64,000 bases of DNA, taken from NCBI GenBank assembly GCA_022843925.1, contig JALHMS010000004.1, positions 268,210 to 332,209 of the forward strand, written 5' to 3'. Numbering within the stretch: position 1 is the first letter of the stretch; the number at the start of each line of letters is the position of its first letter. Below the pieces are notes generated by a model. That model searched no databases. It was not told the DNA's origin and was given only the letters and a program-made list of their open reading frames with translations. The stretch is from Burkholderiales bacterium. GTDB lineage: Bacteria > Pseudomonadota > Gammaproteobacteria > Burkholderiales > Ga0077523. This document shows positions 50,896 to 59,435 of the stretch, in pieces. The position numbers and the translations under genes were made by a program.

Positions 50896-52324
50896 GGGAG
50901 GTTCTGCGTGGGTCGAGCATCGCTCGACGCGGCGATGGCGCGGGTACATAGGCGAATCTGGGCAGGCGGGCGTCGGGCGGAGCCCGACCCACGGGGGTTC
51001 TTCTCAGCGCCGAGGAATCCAGTCGCGACGCCTTTCGTGGGTCGAGCATCGCTCGACGCGGCGATGGCGTGGGCACAGCGGCGAATCCAGGCGCGCAGGC
51101 GTCGAGCAAAGCTCGACCCACGGGGGTTGTTTTCGGCGATCAGGCATCCAGTGGCGAGGGCCCTCGTGGGTCGAGCACTGCTCGACGCTGCGACGGCTTG
51201 GGCACAGCGGCGAATCCAGGCGCGCGGGCGTCGAGCGAAGCTCGACCCACGGGGGTTCTTCTCAGCGCCGACGAGTCCATTCGCGAGGTCCTTCGTGGGT
51301 CGAGCATCGCTCGACGCGGCGATGGTCTGGGCTCAACGGCGAATCCAGGAACACGGGCGTCGGGCGGAGCCCGACCCACGGGGGTTCTTCTCAGCGCCGA
51401 CGAGTCCATTCGCGAGGTCCTTCGTGGGTCGAGCATCGCTCGACGCGGCGATGGCATGGGCTCAGCGGCGAATCCAGGAACGCGGGCGTCGGGCGGAGCC
51501 CGACCCACGGGGGTTCTTCTCAGCGCCGAGGAATCCAGTCGCGACGCCCTTCGTGGGTCGAGCATCGCTTGACGCGGCGATGGTCTGGGCTCAGCGGCGA
51601 ATCCAGGAACGCGTGCGTCGGGCGGAGCCCGACCCACGGGGGTTCTTCTCAGCGCTGAGGAATCCAGTCGCGACGCCCTTCGTGGGTCGAGCATCGCTCG
51701 ACGCGGCGACGGCTTGGGTATCACGACGAATCCAGGAACGCAGGCGTCGAGCGAAGCTCGACCCACGGGGGTTCTTCTCGGCTTCGAGGAATCCCGTGGC
51801 GAGGACCCTCGTGGGTCGAGCACCGCTCGACGCTGCGATGGCATGGGCACACGGGCGAGTCCAGGAACACGGGCGTCGGGCGGAGCCCGACCCACGGGGG
51901 TTCTTCTCAGCGCTGAGGAATCCAGTCGCGACGCCCTTCGTGGGTCGAGCATCGCTCGACGCGGCGCCGGCTTGGGTACCTCGGCGAGTCCAGGGATGGG
52001 GGGCGAGCAGAAGCTCGACACAGCGTTCCAATGGGCACCAGGACGAATCCAGGCCCCCATGCGCAGCGGCCTGACGCCCGACAGTGATGCATGCCCGGCG
52101 CACACGTCACCGGGCCCGTCTGGCTCGTTCCTGGTGACACGGTGTGGGCATCCGCGCGTCATCCCGGCGCCCCAATACGCAACGCTCGCGCACCTCGGCG
52201 GTGCCACCGAGGGCATCGGCTGGGCTGTGCTGGGCCGGGCCGCTCTCGTACGCAGGTCGCGCCTGTCCGTTGGAGCCGTTCTTGCATCCCGTGTTTCCCT
52301 CCGGTGAAGTGCGAGGGTTCCGTC
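50896..52324. other. Repeat-filled region between giant gene and luxR-type gene
   Basis: About 1.1 kb is a nine-copy family B array; the remaining 300 bp (52023-52324) shows no recognised element. No gene is supported. A frame of 388 codons runs through the array only because the unit is a multiple of three. Confidence 0.7.
50908..52022. repeat. Tandem REP-like array, family B, nine copies of 129 bp
   Basis: GTGGGTCGAGC starts at 50908, 51037, 51166, 51295, 51424, 51553, 51682, 51811 and 51940: every step is exactly 129 bp. Each unit has hairpin 1 (GTCGAGC/GCTCGAC), a middle with GCGAATCCAG, hairpin 2 (GTCGGGC/GCCCGAC or GTCGAGC/GCTCGAC) ending in GACCCACGGGGG, then a linker of about 40 bp. 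Copies differ by substitutions but not by length. The last copy is degraded (GCTCGACACA in place of GCTCGACCCAC). Confidence 0.9.
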
Positions 52325-53353
52325 ATGGTCAACCTGGAGACGTTCAGCGACGCAGTCCTGCAGTTTCAGGCGATCGCGCAGGAGAAGGCGGTCGACCGGT
52401 TTCAGGAGGCTGCCCTTGACAGCCTGCAGAAGGTGCTGCCGTTCGACCGCGCGTGGTGGGGGATCATGTCCGCTCGCGGCGAGAGCTTCGATCTTCACTG
52501 TTCCCTGCCATTCGGACTGGCCGACACCTGGCTCCCGATGTGGGAGGAGCTGAAGCGCGACGACGCCGTCGCGCAGGCCGTGCGCAGCACGCCGCGGCAG
52601 ACGGCGCACTTCGATGCGTCGCAGCTCTCAGCGGTGGCGGGGCTGCGGACGCTGACCCGCGAGCACGACATCGGCGAAGCGCTCTGCACGTCGATCTACC
52701 TGCCATCCGATCGCTCCTTCGTCTTCCTGTCTCTGTATCGCTCCTTCCGGTCCCCGGCCTTCGCTCCGGTTGAGCGCGAACTGAACCAGTACCTCATGCC
52801 GCACCTCTGTGCCTCGTGGACGGCGAACCGGCAGTTCCAGATGGAATGCATGAAGGCAAGCGCCGCGCAGGACGGTATCGCGCTCGCCCTCGTGGATCGG
52901 CACGGGCAGGTGCTCAACGCGGAATCCGGGTTCGTCGAGCGGATGCGCATCGAGTGGCCTGCCGGCAGCAACGACGTGCTTCCCGCGCGGGTCGCCGAGT
53001 GGTTCCGCTCGGGCGAGGAGGTGCTGAAGCTCGGAACCATCGTGCTGCACCGCTATCCGCTCGGCGAACTTGCGCTGATCGCTGTACGCGCCCGCACGGC
53101 GGCCGACTCGCTCTCCGGGCGCGAGCGGCAGATCGCACGCGCGTTCAGTCGGGGCGAAAGCTACAAGGAGATCGCGCGCACGATGGAGATCTCGCCTGCG
53201 ACCGTGCGCCACCATCTCCGTGCCGTCTATCTGAAGCTCGAGGTGGGGGACAAGGCGGAGATGACGTCGCTGCTCCACGCGAGCGACTTCTTCCTCGAGA
53301 GCGAGGAACTTCTGCACCGCTACCGTTCGCTGCAACACAAGCCGTTCTTCTGA
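52325..53353 (+). CDS. LuxR-family transcriptional regulator of the urea/urease locus
   Basis: 342 residues. The C-terminus has a LuxR-type helix-turn-helix (LSGRERQIARAFSRG, YKEIARTMEISPATVRHHL). The N-terminal 250 residues have no receiver signature and look like a PAS/GAF-type sensor (WWGIMSARGESFDLH; later LALVDRHGQVLNAESGFVERM resembles a PAS start). It is therefore a one-component regulator. It precedes the importer-urease operon on the same strand with 309 bp between, so it is a good candidate to control it; the effector is unknown. ATG chosen with homology; the upstream region is a repeat array. Confidence 0.85.
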   Translation: MVNLETFSDAVLQFQAIAQEKAVDRFQEAALDSLQKVLPFDRAWWGIMSARGESFDLHCSLPFGLADTWLPMWEELKRDDAVAQAVRSTPRQTAHFDASQLSAVAGLRTLTREHDIGEALCTSIYLPSDRSFVFLSLYRSFRSPAFAPVERELNQYLMPHLCASWTANRQFQMECMKASAAQDGIALALVDRHGQVLNAESGFVERMRIEWPAGSNDVLPARVAEWFRSGEEVLKLGTIVLHRYPLGELALIAVRARTAADSLSGRERQIARAFSRGESYKEIARTMEISPATVRHHLRAVYLKLEVGDKAEMTSLLHASDFFLESEELLHRYRSLQHKPFF

Positions 53354-53662
53354 GCTTCGCGCCACGCGGCGCGCGTCCGATGCTCTCGCCAGCTTGACTC
53401 GATCGCGACCACCTGCCGCGCGTGACTCGTCTCCCGATCGTCTTACGAAATACGCCCGTCGTCCCACAAAGACTGTTCATTTGAACGATGTCGCGGCGCG
53501 CGACCACTCCCTAGACTGAATTCGAAGTCGTCCGGTGCGCTGCATGTGGCCGGACGTGCGCGAGCGGGCGTCTGTTCCGTGCCGTCGAGGCTGCCTCCGG
53601 GCAGTGGTCGCGGGCGATGGCAGCGACCGCCTTTCGACGATCGATTCGATACGGAGATGGAC
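53354..53662. other. Intergenic region upstream of the importer-urease operon
   Basis: This 309-bp stretch likely contains the operon promoter. The only clear element is the inverted repeat GTTCATTTGAAC. A sigma-54 -24/-12 pattern was looked for and not found. Confidence 0.5.
53475..53486. promoter_or_regulatory. Inverted repeat GTTCA-TT-TGAAC upstream of ABC importer genes
   Basis: Perfect 5-bp arms with a 2-bp centre, 177 bp before the substrate-binding protein start and just after the LuxR-type gene. It is AT-rich relative to its surroundings and has the size of a LuxR-type or similar dimer site. Confidence 0.35.
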
Positions 53663-54952
53663 ATGAACCAGTCGGTACGAGGCGGGATAACAACGCAATC
53701 GAAATGGCGGGGGTTGGCGCGACGCGCACTGTGCGGACTGGTCGCCGGTGCCGCAGTCCTTGCGGCTGGCGCGACGCGAGCGCAGGACATCGTCCTCTGC
53801 ACCATCGACGATCTGTCCGGCGACTTCTCGATCATGGCGACGCCCAAGACGTACGGCTATCAGCTCGCGGTGAAAGAGATCAACGATGCGGGCGGCGTGC
53901 TCGGTCGGCAGGTGAAGCTCATCACGTACGACGGCCAGTCCGACGTGAAGCGTTACCAGGAACTCGCGCAGAAGTGCATCTTCGACGACAAGGCCAACGT
54001 CGTGATGGCCGGATACACCGGCGCCGAACGCGAGGCGGCGCGACGCGAGGTGGTCCGCAACAAGGTCATTTACTGGCACAACAACCAGGGAGAGGGCGGG
54101 ATCGCCGACAAGTACTCGTTCTTCTCCGGCCCGACGCCCGAGCAGCAGGTGCTGCCCGCGTTGCAGTACATGATCAAGACGTACGGCCCGCGCATGATCT
54201 ACATCGGCGCCGACTACAACTTCTGCCGAGCGATCGGGATGTGGACGCGCGTTGCCGCCAACCTGTACGGCGGAAAGGTGGAGATGGACGAGTACTTCCC
54301 GTTCGGCGTCTCGCAGTGGTCCTCGACGATCCAGAAGATCCAGAAGATCAAACCCGACTTCCAGGTGCACTGTCTGGTGGGCGGCGAGCAGGTGCAGTTC
54401 TACCCGCAGGCGCAGGCCGCCGGACTGAAGACCCCCATGTGGTCGAACGTGACCATCTCGGACGGTTACGAGCACAAGCGCTTCGCCGCACCGGCGCTGG
54501 AGAACATGGTTGTTCCGCCTGGCTACATCGAGGACGTGCCCGGCAAGAACAGCACCGAGTTCGTGAAGAAGATCCGCGCAATGTTCCCGAAGGTCACCTA
54601 TGTGAACGAGCACGCGGGCTTCGGCTACGTGGCGGTGAAAGCCATGGCGGAGGCCTGGAAGAAGGCGGGGACCACTGACACGGATGCCGTCATCAAGGCG
54701 CTGGAATCCGACGTCGAAGTGAAGGAGGCGCCCGGCGGGAAGTGGGTGATGCGCGGCGACCAGCACCACGCGGCGATGCCGGCCTATCTCTACATGGTCG
54801 ACAAGGACCACAAGCTGAAGTTGCTGACCGAGCTGCCCTACACCGAGCCCGCGTTCCTGAAGAACCTCGGCATCGACATGCGGAAGGGCAATCCCGGTCG
54901 GCAGTTCCTCCCGACCGACTACGCGCCCTGGCAGAAGTTCTTCCCCAAGTGA
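53663..54952 (+). CDS. ABC importer substrate-binding protein (branched-chain amino acid/urea/amide class)
   Basis: 429 residues with a Sec signal peptide: basic start, hydrophobic ALCGLVAGAAVLAAGA, cleavage near ATRA-Q at 40/41. The mature part is a type I periplasmic-binding fold of the HAAT class (TIDDLSGDFS, AVKEINDAGGVLGRQVKLI, FSGPTPEQQVLPALQYM). The sequence is closer to amide-type binding proteins than to canonical UrtA, but its place directly upstream of a urease suggests urea or a short amide as ligand. ATG at 53663 is chosen because GGAG is 6 nt upstream; an ATG two codons earlier would overlap that site. Confidence 0.88.
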   Translation: MNQSVRGGITTQSKWRGLARRALCGLVAGAAVLAAGATRAQDIVLCTIDDLSGDFSIMATPKTYGYQLAVKEINDAGGVLGRQVKLITYDGQSDVKRYQELAQKCIFDDKANVVMAGYTGAEREAARREVVRNKVIYWHNNQGEGGIADKYSFFSGPTPEQQVLPALQYMIKTYGPRMIYIGADYNFCRAIGMWTRVAANLYGGKVEMDEYFPFGVSQWSSTIQKIQKIKPDFQVHCLVGGEQVQFYPQAQAAGLKTPMWSNVTISDGYEHKRFAAPALENMVVPPGYIEDVPGKNSTEFVKKIRAMFPKVTYVNEHAGFGYVAVKAMAEAWKKAGTTDTDAVIKALESDVEVKEAPGGKWVMRGDQHHAAMPAYLYMVDKDHKLKLLTELPYTEPAFLKNLGIDMRKGNPGRQFLPTDYAPWQKFFPK

Positions 54953-55027
54953 TGTCGTGATGCGCACCGCCCGCCGCCATCCCGGGCGCGGGCGGGTCCT
55001 TGCCTCTCTCCATCGCGGACGTGCCGG

Positions 55028-55909
55028 ATGATCAGCTTCGTCTACCAGTACTTCGACAACATCGGCTTCCTCGTGCTGGCCGCGGTCGGTCTCATCGTCA
55101 TCTTCGGAATGATGGGTGTGATCAACATGGCGCACGGTGAGCTGATGATGATCGGCGCCTACATCACCGCCAATCTGTTCCATGCGGGTGTGCCGTCCCC
55201 CATTGCGATCCTCGTCGCGGGCCTCGGCGCGGCGGCGGTCGGTGTCCTCATCGAGCGGTTGATCATCCGCCACTTCTACAACCAACTGCTGTCGTCGCTG
55301 GTAGTGACCTGGGGCATCAGCCTCATCCTGAGTCAGGGGTTCCTCATCGCCTTCGGGCCCTCGACGCTGAACGTGCCCACACCCTTCGGGAGCTTCGCGG
55401 TGGGCGAGGACACCTACGGCGTCTATCGCATGGTGCTGTTCGGTGTCGCAGTGGCACTGATCGCGCTGGTGTGGATGATCTTTCGCTTCACGAAGTTCGG
55501 TGTGCTTGCCCGGGCGACGATGGAGAACCCGGGCATGGCCGACGCGCTCGGCGTGTCGACGACCGTCGTATACACCGCGACGTTCGGCATCGGGTCGTTC
55601 CTCGGTGGTGTCGCCGGTGGCATGTTTGCGCTCACCGCGACGATCTCCCCCTTCTTCGGCGGCAACTACACGCCGCTCGCCTTCATCACCATTGTCGTGG
55701 GGGGCGCCGCGAACCCCGTGACCGGCCTCGTCACGAGCGTGCTCGCGCTGGCCGGCGTGCAGACGATCGTGAACAACGTCTTCAACGTCTACATCGGCTA
55801 TGTCGCGATCTTCGGCACGGCCATCGTGATCCTGCTTCTGCTGCCGCGCGGGATCTCCGACTGGCTCGAGCGCCGCAAGCTGCGGACGCTGAAGCGGGTG
55901 GCGTCGTGA
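55028..55909 (+). CDS. ABC importer permease, LivH/UrtB class
   Basis: 293 residues with about eight membrane segments. LivH-type features include FGMMGVINMAHGELMMIGAY near the N-terminus and the cytoplasmic coupling part RATMENPGMADALGVS. It forms a heterodimeric inner-membrane channel with the next permease. The gene lies 75 bp after the binding-protein gene and its TGA overlaps the GTG of the next gene by four bases, so the two permeases are translationally coupled. Confidence 0.93.
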   Translation: MISFVYQYFDNIGFLVLAAVGLIVIFGMMGVINMAHGELMMIGAYITANLFHAGVPSPIAILVAGLGAAAVGVLIERLIIRHFYNQLLSSLVVTWGISLILSQGFLIAFGPSTLNVPTPFGSFAVGEDTYGVYRMVLFGVAVALIALVWMIFRFTKFGVLARATMENPGMADALGVSTTVVYTATFGIGSFLGGVAGGMFALTATISPFFGGNYTPLAFITIVVGGAANPVTGLVTSVLALAGVQTIVNNVFNVYIGYVAIFGTAIVILLLLPRGISDWLERRKLRTLKRVAS

Positions 55910-57009
55910 GCGTTCTCCAGCGCGTCTTCGGCAGCCTGAACGGCCCGCAGACGCTGGGTCGTGGCCCTGTCTTCTGGGGGGCGTTCGTGCTGGCCGTCGC
56001 AGCGCTCGCGCTGAGCCCGCTCGTGCTGAGTCGATTCCAGATCATCAACTTCAGCAACTTCCTCGTCTTCGGGCTGCTCGCACTGAGCCTGTGTCTGATC
56101 TGGGGGTACGCCGGGATCCTCAGCCTCGGGCAGGCAGCGTTTCTCGGCATCGGCGGCTACGCGTTCGGGATCGTCGCGCTGAACTTCATCGCGGCGGACG
56201 GCAACACGAACCTGGCGGTGCTGGCCGGGGTGCTGGTACCGACGCTTGCTGCGGTGGCGATCGGTGCCGTGATGTTCTATGCACGGCTGAAGGGTGTGTA
56301 CGTGGCGATCCTGATGCTCGTCACGGCACGCCTCTTCGAGATCTTCCTGTTGCAGACCGCCGACCCGAGCTATCGCATCGGCGCCGCCGCCCTGGGCGGG
56401 TTCAACGGTCTGCGGCCCGCATCGCCGATGGACCCGCTGTTGCCGAATCTCATCCTCGGCTTCGGCACGCATGTGATGGAGTTCGACGGGCGCAGCCTCG
56501 AGTTCTTCTACCTCGTCCTCGCGATCGTCGTGCTCGTGTACCTCGGCCTGCGATGGCTCCTCAACTCGACGTTCGGCTACATCCTCGTCGCGATCCGCGA
56601 GGACACGGACCGCACGGAGACCTTCGGCTACGACGTCCGCCTGATCCAGGTGATGGTGTTCGCCCTTGCCGCGGCGATCGCCGGTCTCGGCGGCGTGCTG
56701 TACGCCGCATGGGGCACGTACATCCATCCGAACTCCTTCGGCGTTGCGAACAACATCCTGCCCGTCATCTGGGTGGGCGTCGCTGGTCGCAAGGACCTCA
56801 CCGCGGCGCTCGTCGGCGCCCTGGTCTTGCAGTGGCTCTCGCTGCTGCTCGCGGCACGGGGCGAGTACGCGCTGATCGTGATGGGCGCCATCCTCGTCGC
56901 GGGCATGTTGCTGGCGCCGGAAGGTGTCGTCACCGGTCTCGCCGATCGGCTGCGGCGTCGACGGACCTCCCCGACGCAGGGACAGGCCCCCGAGGCGGAG
57001 GCGGCATGA
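55906..57009 (+). CDS. ABC importer permease, LivM/UrtC class
   Basis: 367 residues with about ten membrane segments. Typical LivM blocks are LSLCLIWGYAGILSLGQAAF and ILVAIREDTDRTETFGYDV (coupling helix), followed by GVLYAAWGTYI. It begins with GTG overlapping the preceding stop and ends overlapping the ATG of the first ATPase gene (ATGA), which continues the tightly coupled operon. Its C-terminus is a charged tail (RRRRTSPTQGQAPEAEAA). Confidence 0.93.
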   Translation: MSVLQRVFGSLNGPQTLGRGPVFWGAFVLAVAALALSPLVLSRFQIINFSNFLVFGLLALSLCLIWGYAGILSLGQAAFLGIGGYAFGIVALNFIAADGNTNLAVLAGVLVPTLAAVAIGAVMFYARLKGVYVAILMLVTARLFEIFLLQTADPSYRIGAAALGGFNGLRPASPMDPLLPNLILGFGTHVMEFDGRSLEFFYLVLAIVVLVYLGLRWLLNSTFGYILVAIREDTDRTETFGYDVRLIQVMVFALAAAIAGLGGVLYAAWGTYIHPNSFGVANNILPVIWVGVAGRKDLTAALVGALVLQWLSLLLAARGEYALIVMGAILVAGMLLAPEGVVTGLADRLRRRRTSPTQGQAPEAEAA

Positions 57010-57740
57010 CCTCGCCCGCGCCCGTCCCGATGCTGGCGGTCCGCGACGTCGTCAAGGCCTACGGCGGCGTGCGCGCGATCGACGGTCTGACACTTGCCGT
57101 GCAGCGCGGCGAGCTGCACAGCGTCATCGGGCCCAACGGTGCCGGCAAGAGCACGCTCTTCAAGCTCCTCATGGGTACGGAGCGGCCCGACCAGGGGAGC
57201 GTCGTCTTCGGCGGCATCGACATCACGAACGTGCCGTCCTTCCGCCGTGCGCGCCTGGGGATCACCGCGAAGTTCCAGAACGTGCCGATCTACCAGGAAC
57301 TGACGGTCGGGCAGAACCTCTTCATCCCGCTCCGGCGTCATCACCGCCCGGCCGCGATTCCCCACGAGACCGACGTGCTGCTGGACCGTCTGCATCTCTC
57401 CGGCACTGCATCGCTCCCCGCACGCAGCCTTTCGCATGGGCAGCAGCAATGGCTTGCGATCGGGATGGCGCTCGCCGCCAAGCCCGAGGTCCTGCTGCTC
57501 GACGAGCCGGCGGCGGGGATGTCGCCCGACGAGACGCGCGACACCGGCGAGATCGTCCGCGCGCTGCACGCTGAAGGCGCCACGATCGTGGTGATCGAGC
57601 ACGACATGGCGTTCATCCGCCAGTTGGAGGGCACCGTGAGCGTGCTGCACTACGGTCGCCTCCTTGCGCAGGGGTCGATGGACGCGATCGAGAGCAATGC
57701 GCAGGTGCGCGAGATTTACCTCGGCAGCGCGGCGCACTGA
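57006..57740 (+). CDS. urtD: ABC importer ATP-binding protein, UrtD class
   Basis: 244 residues. Walker A is GPNGAGKST, Walker B is VLLLDEPAAGMSP, and the H-loop is IEHDM. The ABC signature is LSHGQQQWLAIGMAL rather than LSGGQ; the SHGQxQW form is typical of UrtD in urea importers. It drives uptake by ATP hydrolysis on the cytoplasmic side together with the next protein. ATG overlaps the upstream stop. This signature is the strongest sequence hint that the transporter carries urea. Confidence 0.9.
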   Translation: MTSPAPVPMLAVRDVVKAYGGVRAIDGLTLAVQRGELHSVIGPNGAGKSTLFKLLMGTERPDQGSVVFGGIDITNVPSFRRARLGITAKFQNVPIYQELTVGQNLFIPLRRHHRPAAIPHETDVLLDRLHLSGTASLPARSLSHGQQQWLAIGMALAAKPEVLLLDEPAAGMSPDETRDTGEIVRALHAEGATIVVIEHDMAFIRQLEGTVSVLHYGRLLAQGSMDAIESNAQVREIYLGSAAH

Positions 57741-57749
57741 GTCCGGACC

Positions 57750-58475
57750 ATGAGCATCCCCGATCCGATCCCGCTCCTCGAGACCCGCCAGCTCACCGCC
57801 GGCTACGGTCGCGTGCGCATCGTGCATCGCGTGTCGCTTGCCGTGCACGAGGGCGAGGTGCTCGCGGTCATCGGCCGCAACGGCGTGGGCAAGACGACGC
57901 TAATCAAGGCGCTGATGGGCATCCTGCCGGCCACCGATGGCTCGGTGCGTTTCGAGGGCAACGAGATCACCCGGGCGAAGCCGCACCAGCGCGCGCGTCT
58001 GGGTCTCGGTTACGTACCGCAGGGGCGTGGGATCTTCTCCAGCCTTTCGGTCACCGAGAACCTGTTCATGGGCGAGCGCATCGGCGAAGCGGCCGTCACG
58101 CCGAAGAACTACGAACGCATATACGGCTTCTTCCCGGTGCTGCGCGAGCGCGGTCACCAGATGGCGGGCTCGTTCAGCGGCGGCCAGCAGCAACAGCTGG
58201 CCCTGGGCCGTGCGCTCCTCGGCAGACCGCGGGTGCTGCTGCTCGACGAACCGTCCGAGGGCATCCAGCCGAACATCGTCCAGGAGATGGGGCGACTGAT
58301 CCGACGCCTCGCCCGCGAGGAGCGTCTCACCGTCGTGGTGGTCGAGCAGAACCTCGACCTCATCCGGGCGATGGCCGACCGCTGCCTCGTGATCGAGAAG
58401 GGCGCGGTCGTCGCGGAGATTCTTCCCGCCGAGCTGGCGGACCCGGCGGTGGCTGCCCGGTACCTCGCCGTATGA
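57750..58475 (+). CDS. urtE: ABC importer ATP-binding protein, UrtE class
   Basis: 241 residues. Walker A GRNGVGKTTL, signature SGGQQQQLALGRAL, Walker B VLLLDEPSEGIQPN, and H-loop VVEQNL. The QQQQLA and DEPSEGIQP forms fit UrtE/LivF proteins of urea importers. It is the second ATPase of the transporter and starts 9 bp after urtD. The fused urease small-subunit gene begins 82 bp further on the same strand, so transport and hydrolysis are probably one transcript. Confidence 0.9.
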   Translation: MSIPDPIPLLETRQLTAGYGRVRIVHRVSLAVHEGEVLAVIGRNGVGKTTLIKALMGILPATDGSVRFEGNEITRAKPHQRARLGLGYVPQGRGIFSSLSVTENLFMGERIGEAAVTPKNYERIYGFFPVLRERGHQMAGSFSGGQQQQLALGRALLGRPRVLLLDEPSEGIQPNIVQEMGRLIRRLAREERLTVVVVEQNLDLIRAMADRCLVIEKGAVVAEILPAELADPAVAARYLAV

Positions 58476-58557
58476 ACGCATCCCGGAGTCCTTGCACCCC
58501 ACCGGCGCCGCCGCGCGCGCACCGGCTTTCCAACGCATCCGAAGAGGAGAGTGACCG

Positions 58558-59391
58558 ATGAGACTGACGATACGGGAAGAGGAACGCGTCCAGATCTGGG
58601 CTATCGCGGAGATGGCGCGTCGACGACTGGCGCGCGGTGTCCGGCTGAACTATCCGGAGGCCACCGCTCTCATCTGCGACGAGATCATGGAGCGCGCCTG
58701 CGAGGGGGCCTGCGAGATGCTCGTGGACATGATGGAGTACGGCGCCACCATCCTGCACAAGGAGCACGTGATGGTCGGCGTGCCCGAGATCCTGAAGATC
58801 GTGCAGGTGGAGGCGGTGTTCCGAGACGGCACGAAGCTGGTGACGGTGATGAACCCCATCCGCTACTCCGGACGCGGTGCGACGCCGGAGACGTGGCAGG
58901 CGCCGCCGCCCATCCAGTCCGTCGTCACCGATGAGGCATTCCCCGTGGGCGAACCGGAAGGCGTCGGCCTCATCGACTTCGCCGAGGGCGACATCGAGAT
59001 CAACGCGGGCCGCGACAGCATCGAGATCGTGATCGTCAACACCGGCGACCGACCGATCCAGGTCGGAGCGCACTACCACCTGTCGGAAGCGAACAAGTCG
59101 CTCGCATTCGATCGGGAGGCGGCCTTCGGCTACCGGCTGGACGTGCCGAGCGGCACGGCCGTGCGCTTCGAGCCCGGCCAGAGCCGGAAGGTGAAGCTCA
59201 CTCGCTTCGTGGGGTTCGAGGTGGCCATGGGCATGAACGACATGACCAACGGCTCGCTGCGTAGCCCCGGCACTCGAAAGCTCACCGTGGATCGGCTCAG
59301 GCAGAACGGCTATCGCTTCGCCGGGGAGCACACCGACAACAAGCCGCGTCCAGACGTTGTGTTCGGCACACCTCCGGCCGATCTCGATTAG
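58558..59391 (+). CDS. ureAB: Urease gamma-beta fusion subunit
   Basis: 277 residues that join two usually separate subunits. Residues 1-105 are UreA-like (gamma): MRLTIREEERVQIWAIAEMARRR, LNYPEATALI, MVGVPEILKIVQVEA. After a linker, residues about 130-240 are UreB-like (beta): GDIEINAGRDSIEIVIVNTGDRPIQVG(A)HYH, then FDR, and RFEPGQSRKVKL. Similar fusions occur in Helicobacter. The protein packs around UreC in the cytoplasmic enzyme. The ATG has GAGGAGAG just upstream. The C-terminal 40 residues exceed a typical UreB, as also in Helicobacter-type fusions. Confidence 0.95.
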   Translation: MRLTIREEERVQIWAIAEMARRRLARGVRLNYPEATALICDEIMERACEGACEMLVDMMEYGATILHKEHVMVGVPEILKIVQVEAVFRDGTKLVTVMNPIRYSGRGATPETWQAPPPIQSVVTDEAFPVGEPEGVGLIDFAEGDIEINAGRDSIEIVIVNTGDRPIQVGAHYHLSEANKSLAFDREAAFGYRLDVPSGTAVRFEPGQSRKVKLTRFVGFEVAMGMNDMTNGSLRSPGTRKLTVDRLRQNGYRFAGEHTDNKPRPDVVFGTPPADLD

Positions 59392-59435
59392 GTCCGCGCT
59401 TTCAACACCCACCGCACCTTCGAACGGATACTCCC

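Noticed and set aside
50908-52074. 388-codon frame with a 43-residue repeat across the family B array
   Set aside because: The unit is 129 bp, so a frame without stops stays open automatically. Other frames on both strands are open as well, and the DNA has hairpin-based REP structure. Coding is not excluded but not supported.
53354-53662. Sigma-54 promoter for the importer-urease operon
   Set aside because: No GG-N10-GC pattern of the TGGCACG/TTGC type was found.
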